Below are positions 7,632 to 16,267 of a DNA stretch of 32,411 nt, piece by piece. The stretch's first letter is position 1. Each line of letters begins with the position of its first letter. The position numbers and the translations under genes are program-made. The notes below the pieces were generated by a model. It was given only the letters and a program-made list of their open reading frames with translations. It was not told the DNA's origin and searched no databases. The DNA comes from an uncultured Pirellulaceae bacterium (GTDB lineage: Bacteria; Planctomycetota; Planctomycetia; Pirellulales; Pirellulaceae): the NCBI GenBank assembly GCA_938036435.1, contig CALHPU010000172.1:1-32411 (forward strand), given 5' to 3'.

Positions 7632-8745
7632 TTACTCAGCATCGTCTCTCATCTCCGCAGCCAACCAATTCAAGTAGGCATCCAAGAAACCTTGAATTTC
7701 GCCATCGAGGACTTTGTGGATATCGCCCATCGCATGGCCCGTGCGCGCGTCTTTGACACGTTGGTCGGGATGCATGAAGTAATTTCGAATCTGCGATCCA
7801 AAACCTACACGCTGTTTGTTCTGGTACTTGCTGGCTTCTTCAGCTTCGCGTTTTTCGTCTTCCAACTTTGCCAATTTGGCCCGCAGCATCTTCCACGCTT
7901 GAGCTTTGTTTTTGTGCTGCGAGCGCTGATTCTGACACTGAACCACCGCGCCGGTTGGAAGATGTGTTAGCCGCACGGCGCTATCTGTTTTGTTGACGTG
8001 CTGACCACCAGCACCGCCAGCCCGATAAGTATCCGTTTTCACGTCGGCTTCGTTAATTTCGATATCCACCGAGTCTTCAATCTCGGGAGTAACATCAACC
8101 GCCGCAAAACTGGTCTGACGTTTGCCTTCAGAATTAAACGGGCTGATGCGCACAAGCCGATGCGTCCCCGATTCGGCTTTCAAATATCCGTAGGCCATCG
8201 CACCGCGGATGGCGATTGCGGCGCTGTTGATGCCCGCCTCTGAATTGTCCGAACGTTCGAGCAGTTCGATTGAGTAATCCTGCTTCTGCGCCCATAGCGT
8301 ATACATCCGCAACATCATTTCGGCCCAGTCATTGGCATCGGTGCCGCCGTCGCGCGCATGAATCGTCAGAATCGCATCGCAAGAATCGCGCGGTCCATTC
8401 AACAGAGCCTTAAGCTCTAACGCTTCAAGGTCTTTCTCGAGCCGCTCGATTTCGGCACGAATCTCTGGTTCAATTGATTCGTCTTCTTCGGCCATTTCGA
8501 TCAGCGCTTCGAGATCGTCGCCGCTGCTGATCATCTCTGAGAGCGGTGCAGTGATCGATTTGACCGACTTCAGCCGCGCGACGGTGGCCTGAGCTTTCTC
8601 TTGATCGTCCCAGAAATTGGTCGCGCCCATTTCCAGCTCAATCTCAGCAATCTGCTTGCTTCTTTGATCGTAGTCAAAGACTGTCTCGAAGCTGGGAAAT
8701 GCGCTGGCGAATGCTCTTCGAGCGATCGAGAAGTTCTGAATCCAT
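7632..8745 (-). CDS. prfB: Peptide chain release factor 2, expressed through a +1 programmed frameshift
   Basis: RF2 releases finished proteins at UGA and UAA stop codons. The main frame has the RF2 anticodon-like SPF motif (RISPFNSEGKR) and the catalytic GGQ in RAGGAGGQHVNK. The reading starts at ATG 8745 in another frame, giving 23 codons (MDSELLDRSK...QLRDSL) that end CTT TGA C. A +1 shift at 8674-8679 then continues DYDQRSKQ, where RF2 proteins normally have this block. The joined product is 370 residues, close to the usual 365. A TAG lies four codons upstream of ATG 8745 in its frame, fixing the start. A single frame extended to 8819 would give a spurious N-terminus. RF2 level thus controls its own synthesis, as known for the family. 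Confidence 0.93.
8674..8679 (-). other. Programmed +1 frameshift site (CTT TGA) of prfB
   Basis: On the minus strand CTT (8679-8677) is followed by in-frame stop TGA (8676-8674) and then C. This CTTTGAC is the canonical RF2 slip site. Upstream there is only a weak GAGA in place of the strong Shine-Dalgarno-like stimulator found in E. coli. Confidence 0.92.
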
Positions 8746-8859
8746 TGAGGTCGTCTAATTCTGTTTGAGAAAGCTTTTAGAAGGGGAGATGTGACAAAAA
8801 CTTGAGCAGGGCAGGGCAAGCCAATACGTTATCGGGCCCTTCCCGTCGGCGAGCCTCCA

Positions 8860-8878
8860 ACCCTCCCTAGGGGAGGGT
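8860..8878. terminator. GC-rich hairpin downstream of glyA
   Basis: ACCCTCCC and GGGAGGGT form an 8-base perfect stem with a 3-base loop, about 47 bases past the glyA stop on the minus strand. No U-run follows. The sequence resembles the C/G-rich arms of the repeats near 1107-1381, so it may be a repeat remnant that also stops transcription. Confidence 0.4.
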
Positions 8879-8924
8879 GGCAGAGTGACGCGTTTGGCAT
8901 TCAAACCCAAAACTGAAAACCGAT

Positions 8925-10175
8925 CTAGACCAGCATCGCTGCGGCTGGAACAGGGAAGTGATCGCACATCTCTTTGACCGCACCGCGGATCGACTCTAGC
9001 TTCGCTGTATCGTCAGCGTTTTGCAGTGCCTCGATAATCCAAGCAGAAATTTGCGTCATCTGATCGGTGCCCATACCGCGCGTGGTGAGCGCTGGTGTTC
9101 CAATACGAATTCCACTGGGGTCCATTGGCTGACGCTGATCGTAAGGAATCATGTTTTTGTTGATCGTGATCCCACACTTGTCCAAGGTTTCTTCAGCAAC
9201 GCTACCGCCAATCCCCAGCGGCGTTACGTCAACCAGAACTAGGTGATTGTCCGTTCCACCACTGACCAGTTTCAAATCCGACTTGAGCAAGCCCTCGGCC
9301 AGCGCTTTGCTGTTGCTGACCACATCTGCCGCATACTGTTTGAACTCTGGTTTGATCGCCTCAGCGAAACAAACGGCTTTACCGGCGACGATATGCATCA
9401 ACGGTCCGCCCTGCATTCCGGGGAAGACGGCTGAGTTTAATTTTTTGGCCCACTTCTTTTTACACATCACCAATCCAGCACGCGGTCCGCGAAGTGTCTT
9501 GTGTGTCGTCGTCGAAACAAAATCGGCGTAAGGCACAGGACTGTTGTGAGCGCCGCCCGCCACCAAACCTGCGTAGTGAGCCATGTCGACGAACAAAATC
9601 GCGCCAACCTCGTCGGCGATCTCTTTGAATTTCGCATGATCGATCTCGCGCGGATAAGCACTTGCTCCGGCCACGATCATCTTTGGCTTATGCTCTTTAG
9701 CCAGTGCAGCAACCTGATCGAAATCGATTCGATTGGTGTCCTCGGTCACGCCGTAGTTCACAAAATTGTACAGCTTGCCCGACAGGTTCAGTCGCATACC
9801 ATGAGTCAGGTGACCGCCGTGAGCCAGATCTAGTCCCAGAACCGTATCGCCAACATCCAACGCAGCAAGGTAAACGGCTTGGTTGGCCTGTGAACCAGAG
9901 TTAGGCTGGACATTGGCGTACTCAGCACCGAACAGTTCCTTGGCCCGATCGCGTGCGATATCCTCGATCACATCGACGACCTCGCAACCGCCATAGTAGC
10001 GGCGGCCGGGATAGCCCTCGGCGTACTTGTTAGTCAGCACGCTGCCAGCGGCTTCCATGATGGCAGGGCTGGTGTAGTTCTCGCTGGCAATCATTTCGAG
10101 GCCGTCTTGTTGGCGCTGGGCTTCGTCGTTGATCGCTTTGAAAATGTCGGGATCTTGGCTTTGCAAAAAATTCAT
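8925..10175 (-). CDS. glyA: Serine hydroxymethyltransferase
   Basis: GlyA converts serine and tetrahydrofolate to glycine and 5,10-methylene-tetrahydrofolate, using pyridoxal phosphate in the cytoplasm. The 416-residue protein shows [15 protein letters not shown], the [15 protein letters not shown] block, and [13 protein letters not shown]. The cofactor-binding Lys226 lies in [14 protein letters not shown], after the aspartate of [10 protein letters not shown]. The C-terminal part has [15 protein letters not shown] 10175 begins the canonical N-terminus ([12 protein letters not shown]); the longer frame to 10262 adds 29 unrelated residues. No Shine-Dalgarno is visible. prfB lies downstream, separated by a hairpin. 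Confidence 0.97.
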   Translation of the reverse strand: MNFLQSQDPDIFKAINDEAQRQQDGLEMIASENYTSPAIMEAAGSVLTNKYAEGYPGRRYYGGCEVVDVIEDIARDRAKELFGAEYANVQPNSGSQANQAVYLAALDVGDTVLGLDLAHGGHLTHGMRLNLSGKLYNFVNYGVTEDTNRIDFDQVAALAKEHKPKMIVAGASAYPREIDHAKFKEIADEVGAILFVDMAHYAGLVAGGAHNSPVPYADFVSTTTHKTLRGPRAGLVMCKKKWAKKLNSAVFPGMQGGPLMHIVAGKAVCFAEAIKPEFKQYAADVVSNSKALAEGLLKSDLKLVSGGTDNHLVLVDVTPLGIGGSVAEETLDKCGITINKNMIPYDQRQPMDPSGIRIGTPALTTRGMGTDQMTQISAWIIEALQNADDTAKLESIRGAVKEMCDHFPVPAAAMLV

Positions 10176-10360
10176 GTGGTTACCGGTTGTGTGTGGAATC
10201 CAAAAACTGGTTGGCAACGAAAACGCCCATTGTTCCGAGATTTGCCCAAATCGGTAGATCAAATCCGAGAACTAGAACAAGTAAGTCGAGAGTGGACGCT
10301 TTCTCCGACGGTAGAAGTTAACTCAACTGTCACTGAGTGCTTCTTCTAACGGTATATCGG

Positions 10361-11848
10361 TCATTTTAGTTTGAAAATGGAGACTTCCAAGTGACCCGAA
10401 TTGTCGCCTAAACCAGTAGGCGATTCGTTCGTTCTCAACCACAAGACACCATCGCAGGGAATGACGTGGGCTTTTGGCTCGGCTCCTGCGGTCGTCGCTC
10501 CTGTGCCAATGGGGATCGAGGTAAATGCTCGAACCGAGGATACGTCCTGCTGCGACAATTTTTCAGGCACCACGCATGCCATCAACTTCCCTAGCGGCTG
10601 CCCCGAATAGTAGTCAATCGTAATCCCTCCAGCTTGGCTCACCCAAGGCTTGGTGGTCTCCCCCACGGTGATTTCACCTGTCGCAGAAAATCCAATGGAA
10701 TCGCCTTTTCGAAGTTCGATCCCAGTCGTCTGCCAGCTTTGCGAAGCCGACACTTGAAACGTTGCCAAATGATGGGGCGTTGGCTTTGTTGTTTCAACGG
10801 GCGTGGCCTCGGTCAACCTAGCGGCACGCACGTTGTAGCCATAATCAAGTTCATTGATAAACAGTGCCCAGTCTCGGTCCAACGCCTCCCGATGGGGTGC
10901 AATCGCATTGATAAACGAGCGGTTGAATTCGATTTGCGATAGATCGACCGAATCCGGCAAACGGGCGAAAGCTCTCGCCGTAAGTGGGTGCTCCGAGAAG
11001 AACTCACACGCCGCCCAACTCCAAGCGTAATACTTGACATCGCGAAAGCCTGACGGCGGAATGTTAAACACATCGTCGAGCGACAAGGCTTCACCGGCGG
11101 CTACCATTTTTCGAATGCGACCGATGCGCCCCCATCCCTTGGAATCTGCAACCGATTGAATCTTAGCGGCCAATTCCAGATTCTCTTTATCCCAACTGTG
11201 CAGTGCTATCCACTCGGCCATGCCTTCGGAGTACCACGGCGGCCCTGTCGCGCCCTTGAACCAGTTCATGATTGCGTGCGTTCCCTCATGCAACATCAGA
11301 TGCCGTGTGTAGTAGTCGTCAGGCTGAATGTACATCCAAAATTCATGTCCGCGACTGTAACCTGCTGGAAATTTTGGCAAGTCGTCAGGAATTAATCGCG
11401 CTTGTTTGAATCGCTGTTGATCCTGCATCACGATCGCGGTGAGCGCATAATCTTTGACCAACGAGCGATCGATATCAAATTTCTCAAACCAAGAAGCAAC
11501 GGCTGCATCAAAGAGCTCAACCCAACGCTGGCGTGGATCGTTTTGACTTTCAGACGCTTGCTGATTTTGAGATTCCTCGGCACGTACATCCGTGTAGAGG
11601 GTGATGTGTTTTCCTCGAAGAACAGAAATCCCAGCCGCCGATACGCGCTGTGGATCAATTTTCATCGGCACAGGCATCGCCGGATTGATGCGCTGCATGG
11701 CGCGCTGCCGCAGTGCTTCATCACGCGCGTCGCGCTGGAGGGCGAATGCAGGGCAATGCGCACAAACACTAAAGAACACGACGATGAGGGTGCGGGCAAA
11801 TAGTATTCGTCCGGTTAGTGCGGGCCTTGGCCAAATAGCAAGCAACAT
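10361..11848 (-). CDS. Secreted zinc metallopeptidase-like protein with LecA-like C-terminal domain
   Basis: The 495-residue product starts with a signal-peptide-like segment (ARTLIVVFFSVCAHCPAFA) behind a basic N-terminus. The catalytic-type motif HEGTH is at about 187-191, followed by WYSEGMAEWIALH, where a glutamate could be the third zinc ligand. This is the layout of DUF1570-like/gluzincin peptidases of planctomycetes. Residues about 363-493 resemble the PA-I galactose-binding lectin fold: SWQTTGIELRKGDSIGFSATG, GQPLGKLMA, and GLGDNSGHLEVSI. This suggests attachment to a glycan outside the cytoplasm; activity and ligand are inference. ATG 11848 is chosen because the open frame to 11974 would translate a dispersed repeat. 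Confidence 0.75.
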   Translation of the reverse strand: MLLAIWPRPALTGRILFARTLIVVFFSVCAHCPAFALQRDARDEALRQRAMQRINPAMPVPMKIDPQRVSAAGISVLRGKHITLYTDVRAEESQNQQASESQNDPRQRWVELFDAAVASWFEKFDIDRSLVKDYALTAIVMQDQQRFKQARLIPDDLPKFPAGYSRGHEFWMYIQPDDYYTRHLMLHEGTHAIMNWFKGATGPPWYSEGMAEWIALHSWDKENLELAAKIQSVADSKGWGRIGRIRKMVAAGEALSLDDVFNIPPSGFRDVKYYAWSWAACEFFSEHPLTARAFARLPDSVDLSQIEFNRSFINAIAPHREALDRDWALFINELDYGYNVRAARLTEATPVETTKPTPHHLATFQVSASQSWQTTGIELRKGDSIGFSATGEITVGETTKPWVSQAGGITIDYYSGQPLGKLMACVVPEKLSQQDVSSVRAFTSIPIGTGATTAGAEPKAHVIPCDGVLWLRTNESPTGLGDNSGHLEVSIFKLK

Positions 11849-11885
11849 TCGACGCCATGGAGAACAGAACGGGTAAATGTGCAAG

Positions 11886-12049
11886 GTAGCCGAAGTCGCC
11901 AAGACTTTGGAAGCCCTGTTAGCAAACTTTCCGATTCCCAATGAGGTTGGCGAGCCAGCTTGCGTCAACCGCAATGCCTAGCATCCATACCTTCAAGGGG
12001 CGTGAATTCCAATTCGGATAGACTTCTGAACTGTGGCTAATCCAGCTAC
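11886..12049. repeat. GTAGC-type palindromic repeat arms around the 5' end of the metallopeptidase gene
   Basis: The left arm GTAGCCGAAGTCGCC at 11886 and the right arm GGCTAATCCAGCTAC ending at 12049 are inverted relative to each other. They match the inner arms of the element at 6098-6228, including CTGAACTG next to the right arm. A second inverted pair, GGGGCGTGAATTC (11997-12009) and GAATTCACGGCCCC (12052-12065), overlaps it. It lies in the gap upstream of the peptidase gene and downstream of the CBS gene. Confidence 0.65.
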
Positions 12050-12081
12050 AAGAATTCACGGCCCCATCGGGCTTTGATTAC

Positions 12082-12570
12082 CTAAACGGCTGGGCTAGTG
12101 CTATTGGCCAGCGCCGAAAGGTACAACGTCGCACTACCGCGCTCATTGACAGGCTTAATCAACTTCGCAGCATGGCGAATCACGTCACGGCGACTCACTT
12201 GGCCAACCAGCTTTCCATTCCGCAACACGGGCAGACGCCGAATCGGTTTACTGATGAACATCTGTGCTAGACTGAACAGTGTCATGTTCTCTTCGATGGC
12301 CACCGGGTCCTCGATCATGAACGAGCCTACTTCGCTACTGGGCAATGACTCGTAAGTCGCATCTAGCAGCACCTCCAAACAACAGCGCTCGGTGAACATG
12401 CCCAACAACCGTCCGTCACTATCGACAACCGGCGCGCCGGAAATACTATGCTTAACTAGCAACGACACTGCATGGAACACATCCTGTTCTGGATGCAGCT
12501 TGACCAGCTTGGTTGTCATTACATCCGCCGCACATAGTACGTCGGGAACATTCTTAAAACCCATCGCCAT
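12082..12570 (-). CDS. CBS-domain pair protein
   Basis: This cytoplasmic protein of 162 residues consists almost only of two CBS motifs. The first spans about 15-75 (AADVMTTKLVKLHPEQDV, SISGAPVVDSDGRLLGMFTE) and the second about 85-145 (FMIEDPVAIEENMTLFSLAQ, RRLPVLRNGKLVGQVSRRDV). Such pairs bind adenosine nucleotides and act as sensors or regulators of partners. No partner domain is fused and the neighbours give no clear target. AAGGAG at 12577-12582, six bases before ATG 12570, gives a strong start; a second in-frame ATG lies two codons downstream. Confidence 0.93.
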   Translation of the reverse strand: MAMGFKNVPDVLCAADVMTTKLVKLHPEQDVFHAVSLLVKHSISGAPVVDSDGRLLGMFTERCCLEVLLDATYESLPSSEVGSFMIEDPVAIEENMTLFSLAQMFISKPIRRLPVLRNGKLVGQVSRRDVIRHAAKLIKPVNERGSATLYLSALANSTSPAV

Positions 12571-12576
12571 CGCCGA

Positions 12577-12582
12577 CTCCTT
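12577..12582 (-). promoter_or_regulatory. Strong ribosome binding site of the CBS gene
   Basis: AAGGAG sits 6 bases upstream of ATG 12570. It stands out because many genes in the window show no clear Shine-Dalgarno. Confidence 0.7.
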
Positions 12583-12853
12583 AACAAGTTACCACCAGTA
12601 GAAACACAGACCCAGTAAACCGGGAAGCTTTCAATCTACACTAGTTGCTATCAAACACCAAATTTTTTCAGTGCGTAACAAGCCAAAAAACCTAAGCCAG
12701 AGCGGCCAGAAACGGGCTTGTGAAATTTGTCACAAACTTCACCCGCGTTTCACTGCGAAATTGGCTTCAACATCCAAGTTGTTGCCTCAAAAACAATTTG
12801 CCAGCGTCCACAGATTTTTTTAAATGGGCCAGTCGAATAGGCATATGCTGCGA

Positions 12854-13027
12854 CTTTTGAAGTTGCACAAATAAAAGCCCGGAGCGCAGGCGAGCGGATA
12901 TTTCCGAGGATTTGCGGATCCCTCGCTAGCGCGTCGGGCTTGTATTGAAACGCTTCGCGATTTTCAATTAACGCGCGTTTTATCGAACAGAATGTGAAAT
13001 TCGCTTTCAAATGTGCAACTTCAAAAG
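12854..13027. repeat. MITE-like element with 16-base perfect terminal inverted repeats
   Basis: CTTTTGAAGTTGCACA at 12854-12869 is the exact reverse complement of TGTGCAACTTCAAAAG at 13012-13027. Just outside, GCTGCGA on the left matches imperfectly the GCTGCGAC on the right. The 174-base element has no transposase and encloses a separate palindrome. Confidence 0.8.
12875..12941. repeat. Palindromic repeat encoding the YKPDALAR phrase when translated
   Basis: The left arm AAGCCCGGAGCGCAGGCGAG and the right arm CTCGCTAGCGCGTCGGGCTT are imperfect inverted repeats around a 20-base centre. Translation on the minus strand gives QYKPDALAR. It lies inside the 12854-13027 element. Confidence 0.75.
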
Positions 13028-13145
13028 CTGCGACCTAGGGTCAGTTCAACGACAAGCTGGAAGGCGAAAGCGTTTTGCCCAACCTAGCGCGGTCGCCTGC
13101 TGGGTCATCGTTAAACTATTTTGACTAAAGTGAGTTCCATTGGAT

Positions 13146-13209
13146 GCAAGCTTCCAGCTTGCGAATTTTACGCGATTGCATGGTGGCCAGCAGGATGCTT
13201 ACCCCACTT
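13146..13209 (+). repeat. Dispersed 64-base repeat, copy 1
   Basis: It begins GCAAGCTTCCAGCTTGC (itself a 7-base hairpin), contains CGATTG, and ends CAGGATGCTTACCCCAC. It is roughly 75-80% identical by eye to a minus-strand copy at 31391-31455. Confidence 0.8.
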
Positions 13210-13472
13210 AGGCTCCAACAACGCAATAGTGAGATTGGAGTCGCTCGTCCTCTGCAGGTCGTAAAACAAGTGCTAGTCAGGTCTCACTTCGCCGTTTTGC
13301 GGTGTTTCTGAACGATCCAAACGACCGTTCGCTTTGACTTTGCCAATACGGCCAGATACTATCAACGGGTGTTTTCTCAGGTTTTGAGCGATTCGGTGCC
13401 CAGATTTGTTCTGGATCTGTTGGCTTTCAAGACCATCCTCCTCAATCGACCATAGCTTTTGATACAGCAGCC

Positions 13473-16115
13473 ATGAAAAAATCCCGCAAGCAACACAACC
13501 GCAACGACTATCAGCTACTTGAGCCTCGCAAAATGCTCGCCGGTGACGTCACGGCTACGGTAAGCGACGGCCTCCTGCAAATCGTCGGCGATGCCGAGGG
13601 CAACGAAATTATCGTCGCCGGTCGCCCCGACGGTACGGCAACCGTGTTTCCGATTGGCGATACAACCATTAACGGCAGTACCGATCCGTTTATTGTAACG
13701 ACACAATTGGACGACGTTGACGTTCGGCTAAACGCGGGCGACGACAATGCGACCCTCCAAGGGTTGGTGCTTTCGCAAAGCCTACGTGTGCGTACCGGTG
13801 TCGGAGATGACACCACCTTCGTACACCATAGTGAAGTCCAACGTTTTGAACAGTTCGCTGGCGACGGCAACGACACGCTAGAATTTAATAACCTCTTCAG
13901 TCGCGGGTCAATTCTAATTTCAGGCGAAAACAACGACGACGTGGTTTCGATCACCAATATGGCTGCCGGCACCACCGCCACCGTTGAAACCGGCAACGGA
14001 GTCGATACCGTTGCGATTGATAATTTAGGGGTCAAAGACAATATCAATTTGAATACCGGGGGAGCCAACGACCAAGTGATCCTGACGGGCCTCGTTTATG
14101 GCTACCGGGCGAACCTGTTGTTGGAACAAGGAAATGACTCACTGAACATACTGCCAGCGATCAGTGGCGAGACGGCATTGTTTGCACGTCGGCTGAACAT
14201 TCAGGGCGGCGACGGTAACGACAGTATTGCAATGGACGCATCCGTTACCTCTTCAAGGGAAACTGACATTAACGGTGGCGACGGGATAGATTCCATCGAA
14301 CAAGCGGGCGCCCGTTTGCGAGGTGACTCGATTAACAACATCGAAAATCAGCAGGTGGATAATTTGGATGCACTTTTAGACAGCGTCTACACCACACTCA
14401 CCACTGCCGACATCGACACCACGCCGTTTGGCGAAACCGTAATCGTGGATCCCATTGAGCCGGTAGAGCCTGCCATCACAGCAACGACCGCCGCATTGGT
14501 TCAAAACGAAAACGCTGGCCCCAGTGTCTTGGATGATGATTTGGTGCTCGTTGGAGACGACACCACTTACACCGGAGCAACATTAAGCCTAGGTGATACC
14601 TACGTGGCCGGGCAGGATGTACTTGCATTACCTAACCTCGCCACAACCGATCCGATCATCACCGGCACGTTTGATGCGACCACCGGAACGCTGACGCTCA
14701 CCGGTGATGGAACTGCCGCACAATACCAAACTGCTTTGCGTACTGTCACCTACAACAACACAAGCGCAGATCCAGACGTATCGACGCGGACCGTCACGAC
14801 CACCGTCTCGCGTGATGGCGGAGATGATTTGACGGCAACACGCGACATCACTGTGATCGCCCTTGATGCGACTCCAGTGATCGCCCGCACAACTACGACG
14901 ATTGATGTCAATCTTGACGCCAGTCCAACAATCCCTGTTCCCGTCGGAACGGACGAATTGACCGTTACCGATGCGGATAGCGCACAACTTTCTGGAGCCG
15001 TTGTCGCAATCGACGAAGGCTTCGCCGGTGGCGATGTCTTGGCTTTCACTGAAGTCGACGGGATCACGGGATCCTACGACTCCGTGACAGGTGTGTTAAC
15101 CTTCACCGGAGATGCCGATGTGGCCGACTACCAAACCGTCCTCCGCAGCATCACACTTGGCTCTACCACGACACTCACTGCCGGCCAGCGCATTGTCACG
15201 TTTGAAGTCACCGATGCCGCAGGAACTGATTCGCAATCATCCGCGGCATTCGAATTGTTGGTCAACGTGTTTACCGACACGTCGGTTGTCCTGCAGACTT
15301 CTGACAATGCTCTACCGTTCTTCACCGAGGGCGGTGCTCCGATCAATGTAGATTCTGGCCTGACCGTCGAAGCGGCCGATAGCCTCACAATCAACGAAGC
15401 GCTCGTCTCGATCACCTCAGGATTTGCTGACGGGGAAGACGTGCTAAGTTTTGACAGGCGACTTGCGTTTGACCAGAACATCTCCGGATCGTACAACTCC
15501 CAAACCGGAGAGCTAACGTTCTCGGGAGCAGGATCTGCTGAGACATACCAAAGAATCCTAAGGACAGTCACCTATCACTCGATCGATCAAGCAATCGACG
15601 AAAGTGGAACTCGTGTGGTTCAGTTCTCGATCATCTCTGATTCTGATTTTGCAGTCACTCGCAACGTAACAGTCACACCACGCACAGAAGCTCAGCGCAC
15701 CGAATCAATCGCCGTGCGTGACGAGCAATTAATTCAGCAATACATTGCTGCCGAAGGCCTGACAACCCAAACCACTGACTCAGGTCTTCACTATATCGTA
15801 GAAACTGAAGGCGACGGTCGACTTCCGGCCGCCACTGACGACATCATCGCGACGTATACAGGCCGGTATCTCAACGGCGTAAAGTTTGACAACGGAACGG
15901 ATGTTCCCTTCAATCTATCCGGTGTGATCGAAGGCTGGACCGAAGGGTTCCAGTTCTTCTCTCCAGGCGGAACGGGCCAGCTACTAATACCTTCGGCGCT
16001 GGCATATGGTTCAAGGGGCACCAATGGTGGATTCGGCATCCCGCCGAATTCAGTCCTCGTCTTCGACGTTGAATTCGTCAGCAACGAGACTCAGGATTTG
16101 GCCGAAAATAGCTAG
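13473..16115 (+). CDS. Large planctomycete surface protein with RTX-like and cadherin-like repeats and C-terminal FKBP isomerase
   Basis: The 880-residue protein opens with basic residues and LLEPRKMLAGDV (about 16-27), the LEPR-type motif at the N-terminus of many exported planctomycete proteins. Residues about 85-255 carry acidic GDD/GDGNDT repeats resembling calcium-binding RTX sequence. About 330-735 form three related modules with FDATTGTLTLTGDG, YQTALRTVTYNN and variants, typical of cadherin-like/VCBS beta-domains. Residues about 763-875 are an FKBP-type prolyl isomerase: YTGRYLNGVKFDNG, GVIEGWTEGF, LAYG, GIPPNSVLVFDVEF, with the aromatic pocket residues present. It is probably secreted or cell-surface attached. 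ATG 13473 fits the motif position. The gene stands alone and converges on the barrel protein gene. Confidence 0.88.
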   Translation: MKKSRKQHNRNDYQLLEPRKMLAGDVTATVSDGLLQIVGDAEGNEIIVAGRPDGTATVFPIGDTTINGSTDPFIVTTQLDDVDVRLNAGDDNATLQGLVLSQSLRVRTGVGDDTTFVHHSEVQRFEQFAGDGNDTLEFNNLFSRGSILISGENNDDVVSITNMAAGTTATVETGNGVDTVAIDNLGVKDNINLNTGGANDQVILTGLVYGYRANLLLEQGNDSLNILPAISGETALFARRLNIQGGDGNDSIAMDASVTSSRETDINGGDGIDSIEQAGARLRGDSINNIENQQVDNLDALLDSVYTTLTTADIDTTPFGETVIVDPIEPVEPAITATTAALVQNENAGPSVLDDDLVLVGDDTTYTGATLSLGDTYVAGQDVLALPNLATTDPIITGTFDATTGTLTLTGDGTAAQYQTALRTVTYNNTSADPDVSTRTVTTTVSRDGGDDLTATRDITVIALDATPVIARTTTTIDVNLDASPTIPVPVGTDELTVTDADSAQLSGAVVAIDEGFAGGDVLAFTEVDGITGSYDSVTGVLTFTGDADVADYQTVLRSITLGSTTTLTAGQRIVTFEVTDAAGTDSQSSAAFELLVNVFTDTSVVLQTSDNALPFFTEGGAPINVDSGLTVEAADSLTINEALVSITSGFADGEDVLSFDRRLAFDQNISGSYNSQTGELTFSGAGSAETYQRILRTVTYHSIDQAIDESGTRVVQFSIISDSDFAVTRNVTVTPRTEAQRTESIAVRDEQLIQQYIAAEGLTTQTTDSGLHYIVETEGDGRLPAATDDIIATYTGRYLNGVKFDNGTDVPFNLSGVIEGWTEGFQFFSPGGTGQLLIPSALAYGSRGTNGGFGIPPNSVLVFDVEFVSNETQDLAENS

Positions 16116-16135
16116 AGAGTATTTTAAAACCTTTA

Positions 16136-16233
16136 GCGGACTTCCGCCAGAAATCCATTTCATCTCAAGGACAAAAGGAATACTGGCGAATCCCACTACG
16201 AACATTCGTTGAGTTTGGGTTTTGAAACGTCCT
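16136..16233 (-). repeat. Dispersed ~95-base repeat, copy 2
   Basis: Read on the minus strand from 16233 it gives AGGACGTTTCAAAAC, then GTTCGTAGTGGGATTCGCC, TGTCCTT and TCTGGCG, matching 6327-6421 nearly base for base over its first 60 positions. It fills the gap between two convergent genes. Confidence 0.87.
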
Positions 16234-16267
16234 CCAGTCGGTCGCTGCCTTTCTTTTGGACTTTGAC

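Larger units (their letters stand above)
12571..13472. other. Repeat-rich 0.9 kb intergenic region upstream of the surface protein gene
   Basis: No gene is supported here. The frame at 12750-13010 (minus) merely translates a palindromic repeat. The stretch holds a MITE-like element (12854-13027), a nested palindrome, and a 64-base dispersed repeat (13146-13209). The last 260 bases before 13473 should contain the promoter of the 880-residue protein, but I could not assign -35/-10 boxes. Confidence 0.6.

Noticed and set aside
8746..8819. Extension of the RF2 frame upstream to 8819
   Set aside because: The N-terminus has no RF2 resemblance, while the frameshift model restores the expected sequence and length.
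12750..13010. 86-codon minus-strand frame
   Set aside because: It translates the palindromic repeat (QYKPDALAR) and the MITE-like element; no ribosome binding site or family resemblance.
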